Source of the DNA: Halomonas sp.
Lineage (GTDB): Bacteria; Pseudomonadota; Gammaproteobacteria; Pseudomonadales; Halomonadaceae
NCBI RefSeq assembly: GCF_017983445.1
Contig: NZ_JAGOBJ010000001.1
Coordinates: forward strand, 437,632-501,631
Reading direction: 5' to 3'
DNA: 64,000 nucleotides
Below are positions 42,042-51,555 of this stretch, piece by piece. The position numbers and the translations under genes are program-made. Position 1 is the first letter of the stretch; each line of letters begins with the position of its first letter. The notes under the pieces were generated by a model that was not told the origin of the DNA, did no database searches, and saw nothing but the letters and a program-made list of their open reading frames with translations.

Positions 42042-43196
42042 ATGCGAAAGCTGAAAATACTGATGTTGATAGGAGTGTTGGCTTCGTCCTTGGCTCAGGC
42101 AGAGCTGAAATTCGGTATCGTGGCACCTGAAGCGGGTGACGCTGCTTCTATGGGGCTGGGTATGCAGGAAGGTATCAATGCCTATTTTGCCGAGATAAAC
42201 GCAGCGGGTGGCGTCAACGGGCAACCCTTGACGCTGGTGACTCATGATGACCGGTACGACCCTTTACTGGCAGCACAGAATACGCGGGAGCTGATCGCCG
42301 ATGAGAATATTCTGGCTTCTATCGGCAATGTGGGAACGCCAACGGCTGCCGTTACCGTTCCTATTCACAATGAACAGCAAATGCTGTTATTTGGCGCTTT
42401 TACGGGGGCAGGACTACTGCGCCAATCTCCTCCTGATCGCTATATCATCAATTATCGGGCAAGTTACGCAGAAGAAACCGCCACTATGATTGACGGGCTA
42501 TTGGAAGCCGGGATAGCGCCAGAAGAGATTGCGTTCTTTACTCAAAACGATAGTTTTGGCGATGCGGGCTATTACGGCGCGATAAGCGCTCTGCATGATC
42601 AAGGGATAGAAGACACAGATAGTCTAGCGCATGGACGGTTTACTCGAGGCACGCGCAATATTCATCAAGGGCTTGCCACCATCCTTCAGGCGCCAGTCCC
42701 GCCGCGAGCTATTATCATTGTCAGCACGTTTGGCCCCGCTGCCGACTTTATTCGTGAGGCCCGCAAGGATCTCGAAGATGTGCTGTTTTTGAACGTTTCC
42801 TTCGTAGGTAGCCAGGCACTGGTTGATGAACTGGGCGATATGGCCGAGGGCGTCATGGTCACCCAAGTGGTGCCACCGCTGGATTCAACAATGCCCGCTG
42901 TTGAAAGCTATCACACAGCCTTAAAGCGCTACGCAAGCGGCGCCGAACCTAGCTTTATTTCGTTAGAGGGATACCTGGCGGCCAAGCTGTTCGTTGAAGG
43001 GCTCAAATCTGCCGGAGAGCAGCCGAGTAGAGAGGCGATTGTGAATGGATTGCTCAATCTAGGAACCATCGATATTGGGTTGGAGGAGCCGTTGATGCTC
43101 AATCCCGACCATCATCAAGCCAGTCATGCCGTTTGGCCCACCATTATTCGTAATGGGCATTTTGAGCCGGTGAACTGGTCGTCGCTTACCCCTTAA
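42042..43196 (+). CDS. Periplasmic substrate-binding protein, LivJ/Peripla_BP_6 family, likely chemosensory
   Basis: A 384-residue type I periplasmic binding protein. The signal peptide MRKLKILMLIGVLASSLAQA is cut at residue 20. The mature part shows the family pattern KFGIVAPEAGDAASMGLGMQ, INAAGGVNGQPLTLVTHDD, and FTQNDSFGDAGYYGAI in the hinge region. Such proteins normally bind amino acids or related small molecules for ABC importers, but no permease or ATPase gene is nearby. It sits between two chemoreceptors, 39 bases before the second. Presenting the bound ligand to those receptors is therefore the likeliest job (inference). The ligand is unknown. Confidence 0.9.
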   Translation: MRKLKILMLIGVLASSLAQAELKFGIVAPEAGDAASMGLGMQEGINAYFAEINAAGGVNGQPLTLVTHDDRYDPLLAAQNTRELIADENILASIGNVGTPTAAVTVPIHNEQQMLLFGAFTGAGLLRQSPPDRYIINYRASYAEETATMIDGLLEAGIAPEEIAFFTQNDSFGDAGYYGAISALHDQGIEDTDSLAHGRFTRGTRNIHQGLATILQAPVPPRAIIIVSTFGPAADFIREARKDLEDVLFLNVSFVGSQALVDELGDMAEGVMVTQVVPPLDSTMPAVESYHTALKRYASGAEPSFISLEGYLAAKLFVEGLKSAGEQPSREAIVNGLLNLGTIDIGLEEPLMLNPDHHQASHAVWPTIIRNGHFEPVNWSSLTP

Positions 43197-43235
43197 CCGG
43201 CAAATTTCTACTCCTCCCCTGACAGCGAAAAAAAC

Positions 43236-45350
43236 ATGAAAAGATCTTTGAGTATCCGCGCCATGCTGATCGCGCTATTTCTTGCCGCGGTCGTCGGCGC
43301 TTTGGTGCTGGCTGTGACTGGATGGGCGACTAATCAGCAGCTGATTAACTCTCAGCGCCACATTACTAATGACGTCATGCCGTTACAAAATGCCAGCCGC
43401 AATCTTGTGCTGACAATGGGAGCATTTGGTCAGAGGCATGCCGACTTACTGGCCGCCGACGCAAGTGATATCGATCAAGTAACAACCCAGGCGTTACTCA
43501 CCGCGCGTTTTGATATGGCATTCGATACTTTGCGCAGTGGCAAAACCGCTATTGAACAGCGCGATCAGTTGGCGAAGATCGATACTGATTATCAGCAGTT
43601 GAGCGCGAGTGATACGGTGCTGGAGCAGGTGCGCCGAGAAGAACTGTCACTGACCGTTCGGATGGGTGAGCGACTGGCGCAGATGGAGGCAATGATCGAT
43701 AAAGTGATGTTGAGCGCTGAGAATATTGCAGGGCGTACCGCCTTGGCTCAAGTTCGGCATGAACGCAATCAGCGTGAGCTTATGATGGCGTGGCGCGAAG
43801 ACGGGATGACCACGCTCCCCACACAGTTACTCGATAACATGTTTGAAGGTCAGGCTGATGTCGGCCAGCTTACCGGTAATGTACGCATGGCGGTTGCCAA
43901 GCTTTCCGATCTGGGCAGGCAGATAACCTTGGCGGACCGCCGAGATGCGCTGGTACATCTGCGTGCTAATGAGATTGCCCAGCAAGTTATGCTCGCCCGC
44001 CAGTCGCTCAACGCCATTGCCAGTGCATCCAGCACTGAGGTTGGGCAGCGAGACCTGATTGGCGAACTCGATCAGATCATCATGGATCTTGAAAGCTTAA
44101 TGGTGGGAGATACGGATTCAGTTTTCATGCTTCGCGAACATCAGCTCGATATGGCGTCACGTGTTCAGGCAGCATTGGACGAGGTAGCCAGCGCAATGGA
44201 TAGCATGCGTGCTCAGCTGCACAATATAGAAGTTTATGTGGTAGAGCAGGCGGATAGCGCCGCCGGGCAAGCCGAAACGTTGGCAAATGCTGGTCGTACG
44301 CTGTTGATTACCGTTACGCTTATCGTCATTGCGCTACTGGCAATCTTTGGCTGGCGCACGCTGGTCCGCGTTCTAGGTCCGCTGGTGGCCATGCGCCGTC
44401 AAATGGAAAATATCAGCGGCGCTGCCGGTGAAAATGCGGATCTTTCCATGCGGTTGGCGCTTAAGCATAACGATGAAGTAGGCCAAACCGCCCAGGCCTT
44501 TAACCGGATGATGGATACGTTTGAAGGCATGGTTGCGCAGATTCGGGAAAGCGCTGAAGCCATTGCGGCAAGTAGCCGACAGATTGCCAGCGGTAATGAA
44601 AACCTCTCCCAGCGTACCGACCAGCAGTCCGCGTCGTTGGCGGAAACGGCGTCCAGCCTCGAGCAAATCACCTCGACCGTGAAGCAGACTGCCGATTACG
44701 CGTACCAGGCAAGAGATGCCAGTGGCAGTGTCGATCAGCGGGCACGTTCGGCAGGCGATGTGGCCAAGCGCACCACAGCCGCGATGAGTGACATCCGCGA
44801 AGCGAGTGAGAAGATCACCTCGATCATTAAAGCCATCGACGATATTGCCTTCCAGACCAATTTGCTGGCGCTCAATGCCTCCGTCGAGGCTGCTCGGGCG
44901 GGCGAACAGGGGCGTGGCTTTGCGGTGGTCGCCCAGGAAGTGCGTAAGCTTGCCGGGCGCAGTGCGGATGAGGCAGCGCAAATCCGTCATCTGGTCGATG
45001 ATAGCGTGGCCAAGGTCAGCGAGGGTGAGCAGTTGGTCAATGCGTCCAGCACGCACCTGCAGGATATTATCGATAGCCTTTCGGAAGTAACGCGTTACGT
45101 CACGGAAATTGCCGACGCAACGCAGGAACAGTCGACAGGAATCGAGCAGATCAACCAGGCGATTTCCCAGCTGGATCAGGTAACCCATCAGAATGCCCGC
45201 TTGGTACAGGATGCTTCAAGCGCGAGCCAAGAGCTTGATCAGCGTGCTGGCGATATGCATACGCTGGTTAGTCGTTTTCGGGTCAGCGATAGCGCAGGGC
45301 AGCCTGCGCTATCATTGCCACAACACAAGGCGCCTACACAGTTAGCCTAA
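43236..45350 (+). CDS. Methyl-accepting chemotaxis protein 2
   Basis: A 704-residue paralogue of the receptor at 39600 with the same plan: TM1 at 9-31, helical periplasmic sensor to about 345, TM2 ([20 protein letters not shown]), HAMP, and signalling hairpin. The sensor domains share only part of their residues (common stretches are [28 protein letters not shown] and MTTLPT), so they may respond to different ligands or to different states of one binding protein. The signalling half is identical in protein sequence to receptor 1. It lies 39 bases after the binding-protein gene with no terminator between, so the two are co-transcribed. Confidence 0.93.
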   Translation: MKRSLSIRAMLIALFLAAVVGALVLAVTGWATNQQLINSQRHITNDVMPLQNASRNLVLTMGAFGQRHADLLAADASDIDQVTTQALLTARFDMAFDTLRSGKTAIEQRDQLAKIDTDYQQLSASDTVLEQVRREELSLTVRMGERLAQMEAMIDKVMLSAENIAGRTALAQVRHERNQRELMMAWREDGMTTLPTQLLDNMFEGQADVGQLTGNVRMAVAKLSDLGRQITLADRRDALVHLRANEIAQQVMLARQSLNAIASASSTEVGQRDLIGELDQIIMDLESLMVGDTDSVFMLREHQLDMASRVQAALDEVASAMDSMRAQLHNIEVYVVEQADSAAGQAETLANAGRTLLITVTLIVIALLAIFGWRTLVRVLGPLVAMRRQMENISGAAGENADLSMRLALKHNDEVGQTAQAFNRMMDTFEGMVAQIRESAEAIAASSRQIASGNENLSQRTDQQSASLAETASSLEQITSTVKQTADYAYQARDASGSVDQRARSAGDVAKRTTAAMSDIREASEKITSIIKAIDDIAFQTNLLALNASVEAARAGEQGRGFAVVAQEVRKLAGRSADEAAQIRHLVDDSVAKVSEGEQLVNASSTHLQDIIDSLSEVTRYVTEIADATQEQSTGIEQINQAISQLDQVTHQNARLVQDASSASQELDQRAGDMHTLVSRFRVSDSAGQPALSLPQHKAPTQLA
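44472..45303 (+). repeat. 832-bp near-identical repeat, copy 2 (chemoreceptor signalling domain)
   Basis: Partner of 40827-41658. Direct repeats of this length and identity are a substrate for gene conversion and for deletion of the 3.6 kb between them, which would remove the binding protein and fuse the receptors. Confidence 0.95.
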
Positions 45351-45373
45351 CTGCCACCGCAGTGCTTTCTTTC

Positions 45374-45406
45374 AGCGAGCGTGCCCTGGGTACGCTCGCT
45401 GTTTTG
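45374..45406 (+). terminator. Terminator after chemoreceptor 2
   Basis: AGCGAGCGT (45374-45382) and ACGCTCGCT (45392-45400) are followed by GTTTTG. Confidence 0.85.
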
Positions 45407-45488
45407 CGTTCTAAGGGTTGATTTATAGACAGTGTGCCTGCACTCACTAATAGATAGCCATGGAACGTAAGCCAACTAAGGAGGCGAA

Positions 45489-46118
45489 ATGACGACACTA
45501 GTGATTGGTGCCAATGGGCAGATTGGTAAACAGTTTTGCGAGCTGGCCAAGCAGGCTGATGTGCCGATAAAGGCCATGGTTCGCAAGGATGAGCAAGCTG
45601 CCTGGTTTACTGAGCGCGGCATCGAAACGGTGATCGCCGACCTTGAAGGTGAGCTTGAACATGCCTTTGAAGGCTGCGACCAAGTGGTTTTTACCGCTGG
45701 CTCTGGCCCGCATACCGGCCCTGATAAAACGCTCATGATTGATCTGTTCGGTGCCATTAGAGCTGCTGATATCGCCAGTGATAAAGGGTTTGATCGCTAT
45801 ATCATGGTGAGCGCTATTCGCGCAGAGCGCCCTTTGGATGCATCCGAAAAGATGCGCCCTTATATGGCCGCCAAATTTGCAGCGGACAGCCATTTACGGT
45901 TCGCCAAGGTCCCCCATGTCATCCTCAAGCCGGGCCCCTTGACTGATGAGAAGGCAACGCACGGATTTGCTGGAACGATGGAGGCATCTCCTGAGCAATC
46001 CATTACCCGGGCAGATGTTGCTCATGCCTTACTACATGTTGTGCAAGCGCCTACGTTGAAAGACAAGGAGTTCACACTCTTGAACGGGAAGGAATCCATT
46101 AGTGACCTGGTGCGCTAG
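45489..46118 (+). CDS. NAD(P)-binding SDR-type protein (YwnB/YhfK-like atypical SDR)
   Basis: A 209-residue Rossmann-fold protein of the atypical short-chain dehydrogenase group (NAD(P)H-binding, SDR_a5-like). The nucleotide motif is TLVIGANGQIGKQFCELAKQ at the N-terminus. The segment RYIMVSAIRAERPLDASEKM ends a central strand, and HVILKPGPLTDEKATHGF follows. No Tyr-x3-Lys catalytic pair is obvious. The function is unknown; relatives act as flavin or quinone reductase-like proteins. AAGGAGGCGAA precedes the ATG. Its 3' end overlaps the phosphoesterase gene by 17 bases. Confidence 0.85.
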   Translation: MTTLVIGANGQIGKQFCELAKQADVPIKAMVRKDEQAAWFTERGIETVIADLEGELEHAFEGCDQVVFTAGSGPHTGPDKTLMIDLFGAIRAADIASDKGFDRYIMVSAIRAERPLDASEKMRPYMAAKFAADSHLRFAKVPHVILKPGPLTDEKATHGFAGTMEASPEQSITRADVAHALLHVVQAPTLKDKEFTLLNGKESISDLVR

Positions 46119-46605
46119 ATCTGGGCATCCGTTGACGCTTGATACGCCTGTTGGTGTAATTGCAGACACCCATGGGTTGCTACGCGAAGAAGCCCTCGCT
46201 TTTTTAGCGGGGTGTGGGCTGATTGTGCATTTAGGCGATGTGGGCCAAAAGCCGGAAGATCTGTCTATTCTTGATCGCCTTGAGCAAATAGCGCCTCTGT
46301 ATGTGGTTAAAGGCAATATTGATACCGCCCCATGGGCCGAGTCGTTACCGCTAACCCTGTCGCTGACCGTAAATGGTTGGCGGCTGCACCTTGTACATCG
46401 CCTTATTGATTTCGATGAAGCGACGCCCTGCGATGTGGTGCTGCACGGCCACTCGCACAAGCCCCGTAACGAGTGGCAGGAGGATCGCCTGCTATTTAAT
46501 CCCGGCGCAGCGGGCAAGCGGCGCTTTAAACTACCCATTACCTTGGGGAAATTATGGCTTGAAGAGCACAAGATAAAGCGTGCGATTATTCACTTACCGC
46601 TTTAA
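46102..46605 (+). CDS. YfcE-like metallophosphoesterase
   Basis: A 167-residue calcineurin-like phosphoesterase with the metal-binding motifs in order: D-x-H (VGVIADTHG), GD (HLGDVGQ), GN (VKGNID), a histidine in LVHRL, and GHSH near residue 116. In most relatives the fourth motif is HG; here it is HR. Relatives hydrolyse phosphodiesters; the natural substrate is unknown. The GTG start at 46102 has GAAGGA upstream and lies inside the preceding gene; a later TTG at 46132 is possible. It ends just before a small conserved gene, suggesting one operon. Confidence 0.85.
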   Translation: MTWCARSGHPLTLDTPVGVIADTHGLLREEALAFLAGCGLIVHLGDVGQKPEDLSILDRLEQIAPLYVVKGNIDTAPWAESLPLTLSLTVNGWRLHLVHRLIDFDEATPCDVVLHGHSHKPRNEWQEDRLLFNPGAAGKRRFKLPITLGKLWLEEHKIKRAIIHLPL

Positions 46606-46607
46606 AG

Positions 46608-46994
46608 ATGTGCTGTTCAGGCGCGAGAAACATAGTGACTATTAAAAATGATATGGCTGATAACGTTGCCGCGGTTCGACACTTGCTTACCCACGTGCCT
46701 GAACAAGCTTTGCCGATAACCTATCAGCAAGTGGCTACAGCGCTGGGTTTGACGCCTCCGCGTACTATTCAGCGGGTGGCGCAGGCGCTGGAACAGCTTA
46801 TGCGCGACGATGCCGCTTCCTGTCGGCCGTTTATCGCCGCATTGGTGGTCAGCCGCCGGGGCGGGAATATGCCCGCCGCTGGTTTTTTTGAGCTAGCCGT
46901 GGCGCTAGGGCGCTTTCCTGCTGACCCTACACAGCATGCTGAAGCTTATCGCACTGAATATCAGCAGGCGCTGGCATCGCGCTCAAACGCATAA
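46608..46994 (+). CDS. Small hypothetical protein, possible winged-helix fold
   Basis: Up to 128 residues. The part ALPITYQQVATALGLTPPRT followed by IQRVAQALEQLMRDDAA looks like a helix-turn-helix/winged-helix pair, and the second half contains AALVVSRRGGNMPAAGFFELA. I have a sense of similar unnamed proteins in pseudomonads but no functional name. The start is uncertain: ATG 46608, GTG 46635 and ATG 46653 are in frame and none has a clear ribosome binding site. It is two bases downstream of the phosphoesterase stop and convergent with the DUF3820 gene. Confidence 0.7.
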   Translation: MCCSGARNIVTIKNDMADNVAAVRHLLTHVPEQALPITYQQVATALGLTPPRTIQRVAQALEQLMRDDAASCRPFIAALVVSRRGGNMPAAGFFELAVALGRFPADPTQHAEAYRTEYQQALASRSNA

Positions 46995-46996
46995 CC

Positions 46997-47215
46997 TTAT
47001 TTTGAGGGCTTGCGTAAGGGGTCCAGCAAGTCGCTTAATCCGTTATGGTCAATCTCCTGCATCAGTTGCAGCAGTTGGCCAATCTCTCCCGATGGAAATC
47101 CCTCCCGCGCAAACCAGTTAAGGTAGGGGCCCGGCAGGTCGGCAATCAGCCAGCCCTGGTGTTTGCCGAACGGCATTGTGCGGGTTACCAGTTTTTCAAG
47201 GTCTTCAGGTCTCAT
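46997..47215 (-). CDS. DUF3820 family protein
   Basis: A 72-residue protein matching DUF3820: TMPFGKHQGWLIADLPGPYL, then NWFAREGFPSGEIGQLLQLM and a C-terminal GLSDLLDPLRK. These proteins are small, cytoplasmic and of unclear role; some databases call them quorum-sensing-regulated virulence factor-like or helicase-associated. Ends two bases from the convergent small gene. A good AAGGAAAGTAAGCC precedes the ATG on this strand. Confidence 0.85.
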   Translation of the reverse strand: MRPEDLEKLVTRTMPFGKHQGWLIADLPGPYLNWFAREGFPSGEIGQLLQLMQEIDHNGLSDLLDPLRKPSK

Positions 47216-47359
47216 GGCTTACTTTCCTTTGGGCTTGTCTATCGCACTGGTTTCCGAAAAGAAGTAATTTTGTTAGACTTTAGTCGACAAATTATACCCC
47301 CCCTCGATGCCGGGCGATTATAGCTTCGGCAAGTTATTTCTGTATCGTCAGGATATGAC

Positions 47360-49075
47360 ATGCATAAACATTTAAGTTTTTTACTCTGCACTCCGCTTTT
47401 AGCGTTTGCAGCGATGCCCGTTGCGGCGGATGAACCTGTTGATGTTGTATTAATTGGTGGCGGTATCATGAGCGCCACACTAGGTACCTATCTTCAAGAA
47501 TTAGAGCCTGATTGGGACATCCATCTTTATGAGCGCCTGGGTCAGGTGGCTGAAGAGAGTTCCAACGCCTGGAACAACGCAGGCAGCGGTCACTCTGCCT
47601 TCATGGAAATGAACTATACACCGGGCGATGGCGATCACGTTGAAATTGAGCGTGCAGTTAACGTTACCGAGCAGTTTGAAATTTCCCGCCAGTTCTGGGC
47701 TCATCAGGTCGATCAGGGGATCCTGAGTGACCCGAAAGCTTTTATCAATTCAGTGCCGCATCACGCGTTGGTGTGGGGGCAGGATGATGTTGCTTTCCTG
47801 CGCGAACGTTATGCACGCATGACCGAAAACCCGCTCTATGAAGGTATGGAATACTCGGAAGATCGCCAAGAGATCGCTGAGTGGATGCCGCTGGTAATGG
47901 CTGGCCGTGATGAAAACGAGCCGGTTGCCGCGACCCGCATGCAAATGGGTACCGAAGTTAACTATGGCGCTCAGACTCGCCAGATGATCGAAGGTCTGGG
48001 CGATAGCGATAACTTCACGCTATCGGTTAACAGTGAAGTACGCGGCCTTGAGCGTAATGACGACGATACCTGGCGCGTGACGATTAAAAACCTGGAAAGC
48101 GGTGATGAGTCTACCGTTGATGCCCGGTTTGTGTTTATTGGTGCTGGCGGCGCAGCTCTGCCGCTGCTTCAGGAATCAGGTATTCCCGAAGCGGATGCCT
48201 ATGCCGGTTTCCCGGTGGGCGGTCAGTTCCTGTACACCACCAATCCTGACGTTGTGGCTCAGCACCAGATCAAGGTGTACGCCAAAGCGGGTGAAGGTTC
48301 CCCGCCGATGTCAGTGCCACACATGGACTTCCGTAACCTGGATGGCCAGCCTGCACTGTTCTATGGTCCATTTGCCACGTTCTCAAGCAAGTTCTTGAAA
48401 GAAGGTTCTTGGACTGATCTTTTTGGCTCCATCACGTTTAACAATCTTTGGCCGACTACCCAGGTGGGCCTGCATAACTTCAATCTGGTGCGCTACCTGG
48501 TCGGTCAGGTAATGATGTCTGATGATGATCGTTTTGAAGCACTGCAGGGCTTTTATCCTGAAGCAAACCCAGACGACTGGAAGCTGTGGACGGCCGGTCA
48601 ACGGGTTCAGATCATCAAGAACGACCCTGAGCGTGGTGGCCTGCTGCAGTTTGGTACCGAAGTAGTAAGCTCTGAAGACGGCTCCATTGCCGCACTTCTG
48701 GGTGCTTCACCGGGTGCGTCAACCGCGCCACCCATCATGCTGCATTTGCTGGAAAACGTGTTTGCTGAGCAGGTGCAAAGCGACGAGTGGCAGGAAAAGC
48801 TTACCCAGATCGTGCCGTCCTACGGCCAGCGCCTTTCCGAAAACCCAGAATTGCTGCGTGAAATGCGTGTGTATACAGCAGAAGTGCTTGAGCTCAATGA
48901 GCCGATGAATGCTGCTGAAACAGGCACAGACGTTCAAACGGAAGTTGAAAACGTACAGCCTGAATCAGAAGCCGCCGATGCCGGTGAAGAAAGCAGCGCT
49001 GATGAAAGCACTGACGAAAATGCTGATACACAAAGCGATGAGCAGGGCGCCGAAACACAAGAAGTTGCTCTGTAA
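47360..49075 (+). CDS. mqo: Malate:quinone oxidoreductase with signal-like N-terminus and acidic tail
   Basis: A 571-residue FAD enzyme that oxidises L-malate to oxaloacetate and passes electrons to quinones, an alternative to NAD-linked malate dehydrogenase. Mqo markers are [60 protein letters not shown] and [18 protein letters not shown]. Residues 1-23 ([20 protein letters not shown]) look like a signal peptide or anchor, as in the E. coli protein. The last 50 residues are almost all Asp, Glu, Ser, Ala and Thr, a disordered acidic extension unusual for Mqo but in keeping with a halophile. It pairs functionally with gltA and sdh in this window. Confidence 0.95.
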   Translation: MHKHLSFLLCTPLLAFAAMPVAADEPVDVVLIGGGIMSATLGTYLQELEPDWDIHLYERLGQVAEESSNAWNNAGSGHSAFMEMNYTPGDGDHVEIERAVNVTEQFEISRQFWAHQVDQGILSDPKAFINSVPHHALVWGQDDVAFLRERYARMTENPLYEGMEYSEDRQEIAEWMPLVMAGRDENEPVAATRMQMGTEVNYGAQTRQMIEGLGDSDNFTLSVNSEVRGLERNDDDTWRVTIKNLESGDESTVDARFVFIGAGGAALPLLQESGIPEADAYAGFPVGGQFLYTTNPDVVAQHQIKVYAKAGEGSPPMSVPHMDFRNLDGQPALFYGPFATFSSKFLKEGSWTDLFGSITFNNLWPTTQVGLHNFNLVRYLVGQVMMSDDDRFEALQGFYPEANPDDWKLWTAGQRVQIIKNDPERGGLLQFGTEVVSSEDGSIAALLGASPGASTAPPIMLHLLENVFAEQVQSDEWQEKLTQIVPSYGQRLSENPELLREMRVYTAEVLELNEPMNAAETGTDVQTEVENVQPESEAADAGEESSADESTDENADTQSDEQGAETQEVAL

Positions 49076-49132
49076 GATTTTGTCTGCTTAAGCTCTGAAT
49101 GCACTAACGTGTCATATCAGATGCGCTCGATC

Positions 49133-49166
49133 ACGCTAGCCCCTTTCAAGGGCTAGCGTTTTTTTT
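49133..49166 (+). terminator. Terminator after mqo
   Basis: ACGCTAGCCC and GGGCTAGCGT with loop CTTTCAA are followed by TTTTTTT. Confidence 0.93.
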
Positions 49167-49170
49167 AGGT

Positions 49171-50046
49171 TCAATGATAAGGGTTGGCAGCTTCACAAAT
49201 CAGCTGGGCAAGAGCGCGGGCCGGGGCGCTCAGCTGGCTGCTTGTGCGATGAATCAAGCCTACATCGCGATGAAACGTATGCTCGCCGAGTGGTATGGCA
49301 TGCACCGCGGCTGGCCAGGGTTGCAGTGCGGCCACTTCTGGTACCAGGGCAATACCCACACCGTTGGCAACTAGTTGGATAATAGTGTCCAGTTCGTCCA
49401 CCTCACACAGTTCACGCACGTGGCAGTGCTGGGCGCGTAAAAAGCGGTCGACCTGACGCCCACCAAACGAGGTGCGGTCGTAACGCACAAAAGGCTCGCG
49501 GTTGAGTAGCTCGCGCCAGTCATCATCTGCAATAGAGGCCGGGACTATCAGCCGGTAAGGTTCATGGGCCAGCGGCGTCCAGCGTAGATCGCTGTGTAGC
49601 GAGAAAGACGGGCGAATAATGGCCGCCATATCAAGCTCGCCGGCATCCACCTGATTGACCAGGGCCATGGAAAGCCCTGGCAGCACGCGGCTTTGGCAAT
49701 CTGGATAGGCACGGTGAAAGCGAGCCAGAGCGCTGGGCAGTAGCGAGCGCTGAATGGAGGCGATAGCGCCTATGTTCACCGGCGTACTCGCAGGCTTACC
49801 AGTATTGGCTTCGCCAAGCGTCCGGTAGAGGGCTAATAGAGTATGCGCCTGTTGAAGGACTTCCTGGCCTTGCGCCGTTAATACCGCCGCGCGACCTTTT
49901 CGGACAAACAGGATAACGCCCAGCTGTTCTTCAAGCCGCTTCATCTGTGCGCTGACAGCCGCTTGCGTCAAGCCAATCTTATGGCCTGCCGAGGCAAAGG
50001 TGCCTTCTTGAGCAACGGCCGTTAAGGTTTTCAATTCTCTTATCAT
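49171..50046 (-). CDS. LysR-family transcriptional regulator
   Basis: A 291-residue LysR regulator: winged helix at residues 1-60 (MIRELKTLTAVAQEGTFASA; LTQAAVSAQMKRLEEQLGV) and a substrate-binding effector domain (NIGAIASIQRSLLPSALARF onward). The start at 50046 is chosen because the helix begins there; 29 extra upstream codons are not LysR-like. It is divergent from the VOC-family gene at 50177 across a 130-base gap, the usual layout for a LysR protein and its target, so it probably controls that gene. The effector is unknown. Confidence 0.9.
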   Translation of the reverse strand: MIRELKTLTAVAQEGTFASAGHKIGLTQAAVSAQMKRLEEQLGVILFVRKGRAAVLTAQGQEVLQQAHTLLALYRTLGEANTGKPASTPVNIGAIASIQRSLLPSALARFHRAYPDCQSRVLPGLSMALVNQVDAGELDMAAIIRPSFSLHSDLRWTPLAHEPYRLIVPASIADDDWRELLNREPFVRYDRTSFGGRQVDRFLRAQHCHVRELCEVDELDTIIQLVANGVGIALVPEVAALQPWPAAVHAIPLGEHTFHRDVGLIHRTSSQLSAPARALAQLICEAANPYH

Positions 50047-50176
50047 TGATAAATAATATTTGTGAGTTGGCGAAAAAGATATTGATTTTATTTTTATATG
50101 CCTCGGCCTAGGATGATCATTACAGGTTGGCACTCTGTGTCACTCATTACATAACGACAGCGAGCAGGAGACCACT

Positions 50177-50602
50177 ATGAGCCTTTCCCCTTTCCATCTG
50201 GCCATCCCGGTTTACGATGTGGCATTAGCCCGGGCTTTTTACAACGGCGTTTTCGGCCTGGAAGAAGGGCGCTCCAGTGACAACTGGGTCGATTTCAACT
50301 TTTTTGGTCACCAGCTGGTGATTCACGGGCATCCTAAAACGCCCAGTCAAGAGAATGCCCATACCAACCCGGTGGATGGCCACGACGTTCCGGTACCGCA
50401 TTTCGGTGTAATTCTGGAGTGGGACGAGTGGGAAGAGCTTTCCGAGCGATTGAAGTCACGCAACACCGTCTTTGTCATTGAGCCCTATGTGCGCTTTAAA
50501 GGTGAAGTGGGCGAGCAAGCGACCATGTTCCTGCTCGACCCCTGTGGTAACGCGCTAGAGTTCAAGGCGTTTAAGGACAAGAGCCAGATTTTTGCAAAGT
50601 AA
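50177..50602 (+). CDS. VOC-family (glyoxalase/dioxygenase superfamily) protein
   Basis: A 141-residue vicinal-oxygen-chelate fold protein: [20 protein letters not shown] with the first metal-site His, a central [16 protein letters not shown] with a second His, and [16 protein letters not shown] with the metal-site Glu. Members are metal-dependent lyases, dioxygenases or resistance proteins; the substrate is not clear. GCAGGAGACCACT precedes the ATG. It is divergent from and probably regulated by the LysR gene. Confidence 0.86.
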   Translation: MSLSPFHLAIPVYDVALARAFYNGVFGLEEGRSSDNWVDFNFFGHQLVIHGHPKTPSQENAHTNPVDGHDVPVPHFGVILEWDEWEELSERLKSRNTVFVIEPYVRFKGEVGEQATMFLLDPCGNALEFKAFKDKSQIFAK

Positions 50603-50661
50603 GCTTGCCAAGTGTGCTTGTGGCGCAAGTCTGTGAAATAAGCCTGCGCAATTAGCGATAA

Positions 50662-51555
50662 CTACCCCTGCAGCATCTGCTCCTGGCGGCGGTGCTGTAG
50701 GGGAGATTCGCCAAAGTAGCGTTTATAGTCGCGGCTGAACTGCGGCACGCTACGATAGCCCACCGCCAATGCCGCCTGATTGACGTTATGCCCCTGCTGC
50801 GACAAAAGCTGCTGAGCTTTTATCAACCGCAGCCGCTTCAGATACTGGGCTGGCGAGGCGCGAGTAATCTGCTTGAAATAGTGATGGAACGTCGAAACAC
50901 TCATGCTGGCCCGCTGAGCCAGCTGTTCAACCGTAAACTCATCAGCGAAGTTTACGTGAAGCTTCGACAGTACCTGCACAATTCGTGAGTAATGCCCTTG
51001 GCCGTTCACCAGCGCTCTTAACGCTGGCCCCTGATCCCCTTTGAGTGCCTCAAAAATCACTTCGCGGATGCGCGCCGCTCCCATGACCGCGCACTCCGTC
51101 TCGCATTTCAGTGTGTCTGCCAAGCGGGCAACGGCATCCTGCATACCTTCTGTCATGGCAACCGACGCCATGGGCTTGGGAGAAATGGCGGGTGCGTTGA
51201 TATCGCCCATGATCATGACCATCTCGCTTAACAGAGCTGGATTCAGCTTTACCGAAATGCCCAACAGCGGCGCTTCGGGTGAGCCATGGGTTTCACACTC
51301 AAACGGCAGCGGCAGGGTTTGTACCAGGTAGTGTCCGGGATTGTAGTGAATCTCACGATCGCCCAGGTAGCCCACTTTCCGGCCCAAGGCAATAACGGTC
51401 AGGCTGGGCTCGTACAGTAACGGCGTGCGAACCTGGTGACGCCCCAAACAGAGCAGTGAGACGTCTGGCAGGCGTGTCTGGGTGATACCGTCTGACTGGG
51501 TTAGCACGGCAATGGTGCGTGCCAAGGGTGAATAGGTAGGAAGTAACGTGCTCAT
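50662..51555 (-). CDS. AraC-family regulator with AraC_N domain (YqhC-like)
   Basis: A 297-residue regulator. Residues about 25-180 are an AraC_N sensor (LCLGRHQVRTPLLYEPSLTV; YNPGHYLVQTLPLPFECETH), and residues about 195-292 are the AraC helix-turn-helix pair (LAQRASMSVSTFHHYFKQIT; NQAALAVGYRSVPQFSRDYK). The same architecture as E. coli YqhC, which activates an aldehyde reductase. The divergent neighbour here is a zinc alcohol dehydrogenase/aldehyde reductase, so aldehyde-responsive control of that gene is inferred. Confidence 0.9.
   Translation of the reverse strand: MSTLLPTYSPLARTIAVLTQSDGITQTRLPDVSLLCLGRHQVRTPLLYEPSLTVIALGRKVGYLGDREIHYNPGHYLVQTLPLPFECETHGSPEAPLLGISVKLNPALLSEMVMIMGDINAPAISPKPMASVAMTEGMQDAVARLADTLKCETECAVMGAARIREVIFEALKGDQGPALRALVNGQGHYSRIVQVLSKLHVNFADEFTVEQLAQRASMSVSTFHHYFKQITRASPAQYLKRLRLIKAQQLLSQQGHNVNQAALAVGYRSVPQFSRDYKRYFGESPLQHRRQEQMLQG

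Noticed and set aside
44373-45188. Long minus-strand open frame (271 codons) inside chemoreceptor 2, with a twin inside chemoreceptor 1 (40815-41543)
   Set aside because: Shadow of the signalling domain: it occurs in both copies because the DNA is repeated, and it has no independent start signal or recognisable protein.
39600-45350. Duplicated chemoreceptors considered as a mobile element or composite transposon
   Set aside because: The repeats lie inside genes, no transposase or target duplication is visible, and the identity fits gene conversion better.
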